NCBI GenBank assembly: GCA_003344405.1
Contig: NOWV01000170.1
Span: 62,001-126,000 of the forward strand
Source of the DNA: Trichoplax sp. H2
Lineage: Eukaryota > Placozoa > Uniplacotomia > Trichoplacea
DNA length: 64,000 bases
Direction: 5' to 3'
The notes beneath the pieces are model-generated. The model searched no databases. It was not told the origin of the DNA and was given only the letters and a program-made list of their open reading frames with translations. A program made the position numbers and the translations under genes. Of the stretch, positions 24,608-38,199 are shown piece after piece (the stretch's first letter is position 1; each line of letters starts with the position of its first letter).

Positions 24608-27600
24608 ATGGACTTGGGTCAAAATATAGTTAGTATGAAAGCGTTGGAGAAGAATTCTCTATCGGATATTGAATTAACCAATGCTGAAGTAAGGCGATCA
24701 TCATCAAATCGTCGAGTAGGCAGATGGCATCGATTGGATGGGTTTAAGTTTTGCATCCATATCGATGCCAGAGCATGGACTAACTTGATTATCTGAGTCA
24801 TAACATCCATCGCTATTCTATTTTAGGATTTCGAAAATGGCGATGATGATACTAATTTGATCGATTCCAAGGATGACCTGGATCTGGTAAGAACAGCTTT
24901 TGTATCTTTGTCATCGTCAATGGTGTAAATGTTGTTTTAATCCGCAAGCAACCAGGACAAGATGGGCTTGTAGACGTAATACTGTACTAACTTGATCCCA
25001 TCTTTTCATCTTTCATTTTAATTGCTTGTCTATTTAGGACGTCAAGACTGATGTGATGGTTTCCAAGGGAAACAGTTCTATAGCTAGTAGTTCCTTCAAT
25101 TTTATCAATTCCATCATTGGCGCTGGTATTATCGGTAAGTTCAGCCTTAGAAACAAGCAATATTATTTTGCATAGCACTGGTCTAGCGATATGAAGTAGA
25201 TACCCTATAAAATAGGTGATCGTGAGCGACGAATAACTTCAAATCCTGCAATAGGGGATGCCATTGGGTCTATGAGTTTATGATCTACCGATAGAACTGT
25301 AAACTTGTGTTACAAGATGCTTGATTTTCAGTGATGGAGAAGGATCATCCATCCATGCAATATGGCCTATCCTGCCTAATTGGATGATCATACTTCTAGA
25401 ACAACAGAGCTTATTACAAATTTTGAATCATAACCTATCCAATCGCTAGTACAGTATGAATCCAGAGAAGTATTCGTTATCCTCTGATGTGAGCGTAAAC
25501 GAATCACTTGATGCTGGATTACCAGCGTAAAATAGGATCACCCATCGCTACAAAATGATATACCCATAGAGTAGCCTGAATTCTTACAGACCTAAATCAT
25601 AACCTATGCAATGCCTAGTACAGTATAAATCTAGAGATGCATGAGTTATCCACTGATATGACCGTAAACTCCTTCTATATGTACTTTTATTGCGAGCGTA
25701 GAAAATGTTTATCCATCGCTATAAAGTGGCGTAGTCTGGCTGTAGTAAGATATGCTGGGAATACTGCATAGAAGTACAGTAAGTGTAACAGTTTAAGAAA
25801 CAAGAAATTTCTTTCAATGTGGAGTGCAATGAACTAGCATGATTTACGGATCTTTATAATAGCCTGTCCAATATTAATCTGGAGAGACGTACATGCACAA
25901 GACATAAATTACTTTGTGTACTATTGCTATCATAGCTCTGCCCATAATTATCCTTAACCTTAAATCTAAATCTTCAATTATATCAGCATATTGTAGTAAC
26001 AATAAGGACAGCTGAAAAGATGACAGAGATGATTCTGTCGTTCAACTACTAATACCTCTCATCATCTTGCTTATAGGTATACCTTACTCAATACGAGAGT
26101 CTGGCTTTGTATTTGGAATCATTTTATTATTTCTTGTGGCTTATGTAACAGGTAAGATTACCTAGTTAACTTTCTTGTATCATTCTAATCAAGTTATGCT
26201 AGTAATGTAATGAAAAATGAATTTATTCTGGTCAACCTTCAATCACCCATGGTCTATATACAAGATTTTTCAATCCTATTACTTGTTAAATCTGGAGATA
26301 AAGCTAAAGTCAATACATACCAGGTAATTGATTGAATAGGTTTGTGACTGAAATAATCGAGCCAAGAAACTAGCAGTTTTGACGTACTGTCAATCGGAAT
26401 AAAAATCTAGTTTGGAAATGAAATAATATTCGTGTAGACTGTACAATGCACTTGTATTCTACTATACCGTACAACATACAGTTTTGTTTCTTTTGAATTT
26501 CGTAATGGCACACCTTTTCTATTAGTTATTTATTAATCTCCTAATCCAAAGTATGAAATAATAATAGACAAAGATCAACGCGTTGAATATCAAGCTACTC
26601 AAGTAGTAATAATTAGACTTAAATAATAGCAAACTTGATTTACTACTAATCCAATAAATTGCGTTGCCAAGCTATTCTAGAACAGCAGTTTAAATGTTGT
26701 AATTTCGTATTCTATCACTTTCATACAATGTTACAATATCAGCTTTAATACTCGTTTACGATATAATAGGGATTGGTTAAAGCAGCATTTGGTCGAAATG
26801 GTTATATCATTTTATCAATATGTCAGTTTGTTTTTCCATTCTCAGGTAATGAGTAGACGAAAAAATTTTTATATAGTTTCGCTATACTGATCCTATTTCG
26901 GATAATGAATTAGACATCAAATGCAAAGTAAAATTTATGAAATGCGTACAATTTTACTGATGCCTTTCTTTTATTTTACCTTAGCCATGATGGGTTATTG
27001 CGTTATTATTGGCGATACAATACCTGTCGTACTGTTCCGAGCTAGTAAGGAATTTTGCGCTTTGAATTACCTTCTATTTCTTATTTTATTTTATTTGTTA
27101 CAAGTAGCCTACAATCTCTATCCTTTGCTTCTTGAATTCATCTTATAAAATAATAACTAGTACTGAGTCTTAAAAAATCTCTCTAAATTGAATTTCTCTT
27201 ACTTGTATAGACGTGTAATTACGGATAGCAATTCAATTTTAATAATACTACCCTTGTCATTCTCTAGCTGGCAGTGAATTACTTGGCAATCGACAGTTTA
27301 TTATAGCAATCGCTGTAATATTCGTTATGTTACCAATTAGTTCCCTTAAAAAAATTGGCAATCTTGGAGCTGTAAGTTGATAGCTTAATTATTTAATACG
27401 TTAACTGATGCGTTGATAATAATAAGAAATATGTCTTTATAATGTAAGGTTTCCTTCGTTTCTTTGGTCTGCGTGGTATACATTGTTATTGTCGTTATCG
27501 TCAGAGCAGGAACACTTAGCACTGTAGTGTAAGTTATCTACAGGTCTGCAATTGACCATAGTATATTGCATTAATATACGAGCTATCTTATCAAATGAGT

Positions 27601-29093
27601 ATCATAGCTATCATGATATAAGCTTCAATTACAGCATTTTTCATAACATGTTAGACCTAAGACACCTGGAGCTTGGAACTTTGGTGGTTTTGCGGTTCCT
27701 CAGGTACGACACTTTTTTGTTTTATCACCGCAATTCTTTCAAGCATTGCATGCTATACGCGTATAGAATATTTAATAACAGTTGGATGTTGCTCCTACTT
27801 CAAACTAGTTGTAATTGTATTCCTTATTATAGGCTATTGGCGTTATGGCTTTCGGTTAGAATAAATCAGATTATGAATACTAATGATATCAGCAGTTGTT
27901 CTTTTACATAACTTAAGAACTAATCTAATTTTCGTTGCTACTACTTTAGCCTTTGCATGCCATCACAATACGTTTCTAATCTACGATTCACTCAAGACTA
28001 GAACAATTGGTACTTTCAAGGTTGTAACACACATTTCCGTAGTAGCTTCGCTTGCATTTACAATGATCTTAGGTGTTGCAGGATACTGTACATTTACAGG
28101 ATTTACGCAAGGTAATGTTGTGATAGAAGCGATGATTACACTAAAGATACTCTTAACTTAAAGAAGACAGGAATGCTTTACGACGATGATAAGCTTACTC
28201 AGAATTTCGTAACTATTTTCTTTCAGCCGACCTATTAAACAATTACTGTGATAATGATGATGTTATCAATGCTGCTAGAGTTTGTTACGGATTAACCATG
28301 ATATTTACCTATCCGATTGAATGTTTCGTTTGTCGAGAGGTTAGAAGTTATTGCCGTTTCTTTCATCTTTATCCATAAAGATGTACCCATGACTGATATT
28401 TGAAATTTTTACATAAGTTTTACATTCCAATCTCCTTACGATGTGACTAATGTTTACTTTGTTCAAAATCCCTACTTATCCGTAGGTTATAGAAAATGCT
28501 TTTTTCCATGAAAGACCTTTTAGTATGGTTCGCCATCTAGGAGTTACACTTATCATTGTTCTCATAACTATGGCAGTTGCACTTGCTACGAATTGTCTGG
28601 GAATTGTTATTGAATTGAGTGTAAGCATAATTGTCCGTAATATTACTCTATTATCATTATTTCTTATACCGTACTGTAGTTTTCATGTATTATTTACGTA
28701 TATTCTATCCTCTTGGCTAATGCTTGATTTTTATCAAATTTTTAAGGGCACAATGGGTGCTTCTCCAATAGGTAGGAACCTGCTCAATATTGTTATTTAT
28801 AATTCAATAGAATACTAATTTAAAGTATCTTCCTTTATGTTGATTTGGCTATTACAGTCTTCATTTTTCCTGCGGCCTGCTATATAAAGTTCCATCCAGA
28901 GGAACCTTTAAAGTCCTACAACAAAATTATGTCGATCACCTTAATCATCGTAGGAATTGTAGTGGGATCGGTAGGAACTGTTATGGCTATCATTTCTGCT
29001 TCTGGTTGCATTAATGCAAAGTTATACTACCCATGGTGTTCCTACAATAATGTCACCAACATAACTTATGCCACTCCTCCTCCAATATTCTAA
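24608..29093 (+). CDS. SLC38A11: Sodium-coupled neutral amino acid transporter-like (SLC38A11-like)
   Basis: Member of the amino acid/auxin permease (SLC38) family; closest in my memory to vertebrate SLC38A11. Exons: 24608-24688, 24827-24886, 25038-25134, 26077-26151, 26265-26323, 26770-26845, 26985-27044, 27268-27371, 27449-27528, 27655-27703, 27833-27854, 27950-28111, 28227-28339, 28486-28620, 28747-28771, 28858-29093. Phases are consistent and give 477 residues. Diagnostic stretches are FNFINSIIGAGIIG at the first membrane helix, GIPYSIRESG, FACHHNTFLIYDSL, YCTFTGFTQG, TYPIECFV and IFPAACYIKF. The acidic N-terminal ~50 residues are cytosolic by family topology. About eleven hydrophobic segments can be counted. 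Two exons are very small (22 and 25 nt). The start is the first ATG of a short exon joined in phase; a further upstream 5' UTR exon is possible. Substrate is not deducible from sequence. Confidence 0.92.
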
Positions 29094-29698
29094 AAATTGC
29101 ATATAGCTACACGCATAGATGATGTATTCTGTTCAGCTAAAGTTTTGAAATTTCAGCCCGTTTTGTTAATTGGGAATGTTAATGAAATTTTGTAGGTAAA
29201 CCAAATTAACGTGTATTATATCAATCAATTCTCTAACATTTTGATACAGTTTCAGTAGTACGTAATAATTAAGTAGAATGTATATATTTATGGTGTATTT
29301 GCACGAATATATTTCAATATATAACGTTTGATACATGTTGTATCATGAACTGCGTAAAATTGATATAGTCTTTAGTCGCATATATCTGTCTCATTCTTGA
29401 AGGCAAATGGTCCCCGGTGTCCTACCCGTACTTATTTACAATTGTGTAAATAGAATCATACATATAAGCGCACCGTCAAGAAAATTTTTCTTTGCTTTTG
29501 AATTAAATATCATGAACAGAAATGGATTTATTGAAACTATTCCGACACAAAATCATCAATTTAACGGATCTGCTATAACCATAGCCATGAATATTAGAGT
29601 ATTTTTTTTTATTCCATAATTTTATAAAGTCTCTTAACCTATGAAAATTATTTTCAAATTTAAAACTAATAATAAAATTTAGTGGGTCAGCAAAGTCG
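29094..29698. other. Convergent intergenic spacer
   Basis: About 600 bp between the stop codons of the SLC38A11-like and GK5 genes, which face each other. It is AT-rich and should carry both 3' UTRs. I see no other feature. Confidence 0.6.
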
Positions 29699-32600
29699 TT
29701 AACTATACCAAACAAGCGATCGTTTTACACTTTTTTTCCATGTATCATATGATTTATCGTACTTGTTACATTTATCTACACTAGGACAATAAAGAATTGT
29801 ATTTGCTTTCAATTTCTTAATATCATCAAGATCTTTCCAAATTCCTAAAACAATACATTAATGAAGATGTAAAATGGACAGTTAATGTCAAAACAGTCAT
29901 TCGCATATGATTCGCAAACGAGAGTCAAGGATTGAAATCATACCAATTCCTAGTCCCGTTAAATAAATTGCTCCTAGAATAGATGCATTTGTTGCAGTTG
30001 AATGATGAAGCTCTTGCTTTAAAACATCGCTGATTAATTGTGCTACTAGAGAACTCTTTGTAACTCCTCCATCTAATCTATAGGCATCCAAAAATAAAGC
30101 AGTATATAAAACGTTAATAATGCTTTTTTAAGCTAGATATATCAAGTTGATATCACGAGACGCTGCAAAGTATTCCCTTTTAGGACTACAGTATAGAGAA
30201 ACAACTTATAGAAAAAATTCACTGATAGCGAGTCAATTAAAAAACTGCAGTACTAATTCTTCCTTACTTAATGCTATTGATCGAAATATTTGATTCTACC
30301 AAGAAGGTTTCGTAAATTTGTCGCACTCTAGAAGAAAATCAAATCTTTTAATTCTCTACAATCATTAAACGGGAAAGTAGCAGTGTAAGGGACTTTTTAT
30401 AAGTATAACATGCTTTAGTTACCGATAAGCAAAAGACTCCAAGATAGCACGAGCAACGTGAGCTTTCGTTGTTTCAAATCCAAAGCCAATTAGTAGGGGG
30501 CTAGCCTTCCAATCCTTATAAGGTGCCTGAGATGGTGTTTTAACGAGAACTATAAATTAAAAGCCTTGTAATATTACTGTATGAGCGTCTTTGCTTTTCA
30601 GATCGTCAATACTTTAAACTTTATTCTACCTATCATATGCTTAATAAGGGAGATCTATCTGTTAAATTTTAATTTAAGAGTAATACAATACACTTTGAAA
30701 CCTGTAATCCATTAAATGCAGGAACAAAGTAAACGCCATTCGTATCTAAACAGAATTTAGAGTTGAGAATTTTGTCACGATAATGTAATGTAACAGTCAA
30801 TTTAAAGTATTTAAAATTCGAACTATTCATTAGATGATAGGATAAAGGCAAAATACTTCAAGCTATCTTCAATAAATAGTATAGGAATGTAAAGCTGTGC
30901 ATGCTAAGTAGACGACAGAACCAACCTCAATTTATATCGTAACTAATTATCAATTATTGCAATGAGTGAATATATACCCTTACCGTCCACAGTTGAAACT
31001 AGATCAACTATTTCTTGAGGACTGCCAATTTCAGCAAAGCTACATAACCAATCAATCACAGAGCCGGTACTTGAAGCATTACCTTCTGCTACATATACAA
31101 TACTTTGATCCTTCAATTTCCAACCAATTAGTGGGTACAAACCTATCCAAGTTCAAACAATGCTAGATTACTTTTAAATCGTTCAACAACAAATTCTAGC
31201 TTAAAATTAATTGTTATTATTATTTACTGGTGCTTCATAATAATAATCATAATTATGTAATGCATACCAGCTAAAGATGCATAAGGCTTCGAACCACAAT
31301 TAATAGTTAAGAAAGTACCAGTTCCTAACGTGCATTTCATATCTCCTTTATCAAAACATAAACCTCCAAAGAGAGAAGCTTGCTGATCTGCAATCTTTTT
31401 AAATATGTTTGTAAGATAAATTTAATATTATTGGTCATAAAATGATGGCTATAGTAATAATGGTCGATCTGATCCACAGAATGCTTACTATGGCCGTTAT
31501 GGGGATTGCCTTTCCAAATACTTCATTATCAGTTACAGCAAGAGGTCCACTTTATCATCAAGTAAAATTAATATAATAGAATGGGTATTAATAATAACAA
31601 TGTAAGGCAAATTGCAATAGCAATAAGATATTACCATAAACTTAAAATTATACCTTGAATCGACAACTTTAGGGAAAATAGAGAGAGGTATACCGACTAG
31701 CGTTGTAACGAAAGTACTCCACCCTGTCTGTTAAGTTCAGATGTCACAGTTAACTTCAGTATTTCGAAAGAAGTGCACTTTAGTTTCGGTAATGATATAA
31801 ATCTATAGTAGGTATTACCATGTAAGGATTAAATAAGCCGGTAGCGCTAGCGCAAGAGTAATCGGTAATATGTTTTTTACCTATGAGAAGCGTAATGATG
31901 ACGTGGAATATCATAAATTAGATATCGAATATTGTCAATGTTCACAATAAAGATATGACACAAAATTAATCGTAAGCGTACGGAGTTTTACTGATTTTCG
32001 TTTGCGGATAGATTTATCAAGATTGCATTTCATTGTCATATGAGAAATTCATATTAAATTCGCTTTCCAAAAGCAATTTATTTACCTCCGGTCATTTTCC
32101 AAATAAGCCACGTCTCTATACAGCCGTACAAGAGAGTACCTGTCCTGATTAGATTTCTTGCCTCGGCTACATTATTTAGCAGCCATAATAAACGTATAGT
32201 AACCTAAAACAAAATAATAAGATTGAAATAAGCAACAAGCATTATCTAAATTAATTGATCTTGCTCATAAAAGATTTATCGACACTCGCCTGTTGCGTAG
32301 TAAATGTTAAAACACTCGCTGCCTTGAAGAAATTATGTCTAGTGACAAAATGGCCTAATTTTCCGCCAATTCTAGCTACCTATAACATGAATTGAGAGAA
32401 TTGAACATTGCATTCCTATGAAGATACAACTTGTAGACGTAAATAGGTTGAATAAAATTTATTATTTTTTCAAATTCTAATAAATCATTTCTGTTTTTAC
32501 CCTAAATCTAAGAGATGCGTTCCAGCTATGCACATCTTCTGATACACGGGTATCTTGCCAGGTTATGAAATTATAGAGAGTTTTACCGGTATCTCTGTTA

Positions 32601-35354
32601 TTATTAAAAGAAATAATAACATTAATACATGGCATTTTTTCTAGAAGCTTGACAGCATTGTCGTAGCAAATGGTATCACCTATAAGCGGTTAACCAAGCT
32701 TGGACAGTATATACTGCATATTGATATTGTTATATTACATAAGATATGACGTGTAATCTTCGAAAATGTATTAATTTTTATCAAAATATCATAGTGCAAT
32801 GGTATCAGCATTGTGTGATAAATTTTATCGACTATGCTCAGTTTTTCACGACTGTAGGGTTCAATTGCAAGTGAATATAAAGTAATAGATGTACTATTTT
32901 ATAGATGAACATAACATAAAAAACTCATTTTTATACTTTTTAATAGTATAATAAATACAGTAGTATCTTTCAACATACTTGTTCCATATAGTAATGGAAT
33001 TTCTTTGAGTACTCATTCCAATAGCTGCTATATCTTCAATGCTGATTTTGGCATCTGATTGAAACAAAACCAATTAAAATATTTGAGCATCATTTATGAC
33101 TGGATATTGTGCGCTATTAAGGCCTACCTAATCAAGATGAGATCACAATTTCTAGGTTATTAACAGGTTAACAAAATAATCATATTTATGCAATTTACGT
33201 AAATAGAAACACATGCCCCTATTTAGTTGATAAGATCTCGGCTCCCATTAGATCTATCTACACAACTAAAATTGCAAGGTACTTTGTTGCTTTCCTAAGC
33301 CAGTAGTGCAAGACTGATAATACAGTTCATCAAGGTGATCATTATTGAAATTTTGCAAATAAAGACTGCAATACTGATCTGCTGTTCGAAATGATGATAC
33401 AACATTAGTCTACATTATTTCAGCAATATCTGAAGCAAAAAACTAAGCAAATATAGATAGGCATTGTATAAGGGCAATAGTAAATATTCCCAAGTTGCTA
33501 CTCCTACGTATAAAATGCATCAATTGCTTTCATAGCTGAATTTTTGCTAGGAGCAGCTAACATATGTATTAGTATCCAATGCGTAGGTGCAAAGACAATC
33601 GTGGCCAATCTGTTTAGCAGTTCTAGTTGTTGCAATTGTTTATGCTATTGAATATCTGCTGTAGTGCTTTACCATTTCATTATTGCATCTACATGTATAA
33701 TTGCGTGTAATGCATTGATCACAGCTGATGCTGCATAACTTGCCAAGTGCAATATAATACAATAAAATTTCCATTTAATAATATCGTAATATCAACAGAG
33801 GCTGAAAATCATTAGCACAAAATTCGTAGGGTATTTTACGATCAAATCATGCAACAATAGCCTTCTACAGTCATAGGATGCTAATGCAGTACAGATGATC
33901 CTAGGCATGACATCAACATAAAGAAGCACATTATTTTAAGCAAACTTTTTAAGAATAATCGATTGAAGATGAGACAAATATAATAACATGGCGTATATTA
34001 ACAAGTTATACTATAGCTATTAAAGTAGGTTAAGCAAACTAAGTGATATACCTTTAACACTTGCTTGAACACTTCGAATAAATTGTTGCCAAAGTACTTC
34101 TGGATTGATTTCCATCCAACCTCGATTGGGATGGATGGTTTCGATCTGTTAAGGCGATATATAATTTATCAATACTGTATTTCCGTCACTTAATTTAATT
34201 TATCTATTGTGAAGATGATGTAATTTATCAATCATGTATGGTCGTCATTTAATTGAATTAAGTTAATGGAGCATTCTATCGGTGATTAAAGATAGTTTAT
34301 ACACAGTATTTGTTCATCTTGAGTGGGATATTTTATGTACTATTAAATTCTGCTTCTTCTGTAACTCAGAAATTCCTTTTCTTTCACGTTGCATCAAGAT
34401 TAATAAAACACTGAAGTTAACATCTAGTAGAACCGAGCTAGACAAAAACGTAAGGCTTTGCGTAATCACTTACTAATGACTCGTATATCTAATTCTAATT
34501 AGAAATTAGATTTAGATGGTAAATATCAGAGTAGCTAGCTAACGGCATGATCTCAGGTAGAATCGATCAAGACCAAGATACAGCAAATGACGACTGACTA
34601 AAGCTAATTCAGGGTCAGAAATTAGATTATCATCATGACGGAATGATCATTAGAACGGTTTGCTAGTGACAATATATCCGGCAAACCTACTAAACTGCAG
34701 CAAGATAGGAAGATCACGACTAACTCAATTCGGGGAAAGCTATTAGATTACTATGATGGGAACAGAGACATCAGAACTATACACTAATGAAATTAATATC
34801 GGATGGCATCCAGAAAGACTACCTTAAGGTAAAATGGCTTACTACTACAAGTTGGAAATCCGATTGCCATGATGAGAAAATGAAAAATCAGATAGCCATG
34901 ATGAAAGAATATTCATCATCAGAGAGACCTGCTAACGATACAGTCTCTAGTAGAATCGATCAAGAATAGCACAGAATAAAATTCCGACCGACGAAAGCTA
35001 CTTAAAGATCACAAATTAAACTGTCAATGACAGAATAATTAAAATCATCCATAGAGCGAGCTGTTTAGTACTCGGCTACTCGTAGACAATATCTGGAAGA
35101 ATCGTGCACGATTATCGTAGGATAAAATCTAAATAAAGTACATTTAGAGTCAGATGAGGGATTCTAAAGTGATGAATAAATTAAATCAGGGTGAATTGAT
35201 TAAAAATGGTCAAATTAACTCTAGGAAAAGCCATCAAAAAGCTACTTCCTACCTTAATGATCGATTTTCCAATAACACAAGCCTGTTGATCGACGATATG
35301 ACAACAAATTTTACTGGTTCCAACGTCCACCACAGCGATATATTGTGCTTGCAT
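29699..35354 (-). CDS. GK5: Glycerol kinase 5 (FGGY carbohydrate kinase)
   Basis: ATP-dependent FGGY-family kinase; human GK5 is a divergent glycerol kinase linked to skin lipid metabolism. Exons in coding order: 35354-35253, 34145-34052, 33054-32979, 32594-32501, 32379-32290, 32203-32086, 31880-31819, 31727-31654, 31549-31489, 31394-31268, 31142-30984, 30745-30702, 30526-30423, 30327-30268, 30077-29944, 29844-29699. Phases agree throughout and give 514 residues (human about 529). Seen: phosphate-binding DVGTSK at residues 10-15, [30 protein letters not shown]-like loop, [26 protein letters not shown] and a C-terminal ending like the human one ([12 protein letters not shown]). Intron 5 starts with GC (CAG/GCGAGT at 32290/32289) instead of GT; only this keeps the frame and the family sequence TFTTQQ-VTIRLLW continuous. 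Confidence 0.95.
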
Positions 35355-36622
35355 GATTTCGTCAATAACTCGTGGTCGTGATCAACGAACCAGTTGAAAT
35401 TTTGCCTAGATTAACTACCTATTTAATATTAAAACAGGCTTGTGTTGTCCTATCGATTTTAGTCGATTGTAATGGATCCAGAAAGGCAAAAAACAGTTCT
35501 CTAAATTAAAACACCACCGACACTCCGACAGTCGTCTTTTGCCTATCCTATGGCTCATTTATTCCATCATTTTCACCGTTGATTGCAAGATCGAACCACG
35601 CAAAATTCATCGATTATCCTACCACTATCTCTCTCTATCAAGACTAAATGATGCTGAGCAATGAATTAAGACAGCAACACAAGTAAAATACAATTTGCCT
35701 TGATAGACCCAATGAAGAAGATGGTTAAATAAATAAATAAACTAAAAATCTTGGCCATGTTTACAAATAAATCTAATTTATCTTATACTATAGCCTTGTC
35801 ACTATGGGCCATTTGCGTACCTTGACTATGGTAAGTATGTTAAATTCCTTTTCAAGAGTTGTTGCTAATGAGGGAGGTATGGAATGAAAGGGGGCGTTGA
35901 CTACCATAGAGTTTATAGGGTATAGTCGCGTTTTGGCTATCGAGTCCATACTGTATCCAGTATAATATTTCATCAATCTCGTGTACGATTGAAGAGTAGT
36001 CAGCAGTCATCAGTAGAAACTTTGCCTCTATTTTTTCAATCCCATTCAATTTTTTGAATGCTAACAGAGACAACTGTAGCATGCAAATCCAGCTGATCAT
36101 CTATCATCAGTTGAAAAATGAAACTTTCTTGCCTTACTAATGCACGAAAAACTAAAACTTGCACGGTTGTTACTCTCTCTCCCAATGCAACCAGCGCATG
36201 TCAACAATAACAAATGCTGTAGCAAGAAGAGCTGGCATGGAATGAAAATGGCACCATTGACAGGTTTCTACTTGGGCTAAGTAAACCACTGTGAGTGAAA
36301 TTAAAGCTGTATGTCTTACTGGTAAAATAGTAACTATATAAAACTGCCAGCTTTCAACGCAAGTCAATATTGCAAATCACCAGTATCCATGGCCTGGATG
36401 AAAAAAAAGACGACATCTCGAAGATTTTCCTCGGTGAATATTTGATCTTCAAGTGCAGACTTTAATTGATAGAACTGAATCATAATGAGACTAATTTCCA
36501 GTAGTACCGAATTTATTTCAAGACTGCGAGTATGATTTCCGTAATAAATCCATTCAATTTACTAATAGCTATTAGGTAATAGCTAAACAACAACATGCTC
36601 CATGACAGCAGCTCATTTTTGT
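35355..36622. other. Intergenic region upstream of GK5
   Basis: About 1.3 kb between the GK5 start and the 169-bp satellite. Overlapping small open frames on the minus strand (about 35.8-36.4 kb) include two related pieces, one with FHSIPPSLATT and one with FHSMPALLATA, which suggests a decayed local duplication rather than a gene. Nothing else is recognised. Confidence 0.5.
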
Positions 36623-37638
36623 GCTAGTTCCAGATCTGTAGTCATTGCAAAATACGATGAGAATTACGCGACTCTAACGTCCACTAATCCACAGCGAGGT
36701 ATTCAATGTGGAAAGCATCAATTTTAGAGGTTTTAAGATGCTCCTTGAGGAAATGTAAAGTTATTAAATGAACTAATGAGCTGCAAACTATGCTAGTTCC
36801 AGATCTGCGGTCCTTGCAAAATACGAAGAGAATTACGTGTTTCTAACGTCCACTAATCCACAGCGAAGTATTCAATGTGGAAAGAATAGATTTTAGAGGT
36901 CTTAAGATGCTCCTTGAGGGAATATAAAGTTATTAAATGAACTAATGAGCTGCAAACTGTGCTAGTTCCAGATCTGCGGTCCTTGCAAAATACGATGAAA
37001 ATTACGCGTCTCTAACGTCTACTAATCCACAGCGAAGTATTCAATGTGGAAAGAATAGATTTTAGAGGTCTTAAGATGCTCCTTGACGGAATGTAAAGTT
37101 ATTAAATGAACTAATGAGCTGCAAACTGTGCTAGTTCCAGATCTGCGGTCCTTGCAAAATACGATGAGAATTACGTGCCTCTAACGTCTACTAATCCACA
37201 GCGAAGTATTCAATGTGGAAAGAATAGATTTTAGAGGTCTTAAAGATGCTCCTTGACGGAATTTAAAGTTATTCAATGAACTAATGAGCTGCAAACTGTG
37301 CTAGTTCCAGATCTGCGGTCCTTGCAAAATACGAAGAGAATTACGCGTTTCTAACGTCCACTAATCCACAGCGAGGTATTCAATGTGGAAAGCATCAATT
37401 TTAGAGGTCTTAAGATGCTCCTTGACGGAATGTAAAGTTATTAAATGAACTAATGAGCTGCAAACTGTGCTAGTTCCAGATCTACGGTCCTTGCAAAATA
37501 CGATGAGAATTACGTACCTCTAACGTCTACTAATCCACAGCGAAGTATTCAATGTGGAAAGAATAGATTTTAGAGGTCTTAAGATGCTCCTTAAGGGAAT
37601 GTAAAGTTATTCAATGAACTAATGAGCTGCAAACTGTG
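36623..37638. repeat. 169-bp satellite, six tandem copies
   Basis: Six head-to-tail copies begin with GCTAGTTCCAGATCT at 36623, 36792, 36961, 37130, 37300 and 37469; steps are 169, 169, 169, 170 and 169 bp, and the array ends near 37638. Each copy contains CAAAATACGA, CTAATCCACAGCGA, CAATGTGGAAAG, TTTAGAGGT and AATGAGCTGCAAACT. Copies differ by only a few percent. No frame stays open across copies. Confidence 0.95.
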
Positions 37639-38199
37639 CAAGCTCTGAGCTCAAGTTGCAGCCAAGCAAAATCAGCCAATGTTATTTTACCTTGTTCAAT
37701 GCTAAACAGGCCTGTAAACAAGGATATCGACATGGTACGTCGGAATCCTAACGATTTCTATCGAAAATGATCCCATGTTTGGGATACATGACTACGATTC
37801 AAGGCTATCTCTATAGAACATCGCAAACATGACATTTGTTGTGTTGTAGAGTGACCCAAACATGACTTCAAACCATACGATTGCTATATAGTATCACAAC
37901 TACGTCATTTCACCATACGATCGCTATACTATGTCGAAAACATGGCATATGCACTATTAAAATCATATAACACCCAGAGAGGATCGGATTGTGACGGACG
38001 GATGTCAGGCCCGCGACTTCTTATACAACTTACTCATGCTTCGTTACGCGTGCGTGACTGCCATCGGTTGCCCTAGCAACCAATAACAATTTCTCCTCGT
38101 CCATCGAAATCAACTTGCCATAGTTAATTGCTGTATGTTGATGAGAGACCATTAAAGGCAACATTTACAGTTGAGATTTTGAAACAAGAATTGATCAAA
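37639..38199. other. Upstream region of calaxin
   Basis: About 560 bp between the satellite and the calaxin start. The word ACCATACGATTGCTATA and its variant ACCATACGATCGCTATA occur at 37872 and 37912, 40 bp apart, in a region otherwise unremarkable. The calaxin promoter should lie here, but I cannot assign an element. Confidence 0.5.

Noticed and set aside
35788-36367. Overlapping minus-strand frames with membrane-like segments, at first glance GPCR-like
   Set aside because: No GPCR motif is present, frames are broken, and the two similar pieces look like a decayed DNA duplication.
36623-37638. Regular repeats considered as a CRISPR array
   Set aside because: The repeated unit is 169 bp with no short repeat/unique spacer alternation, and the genome is clearly animal.
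38128-38199. Longer calaxin N-terminus starting at 38128
   Set aside because: That codon is TTG; the first ATG at 38200 gives a protein of the usual length.
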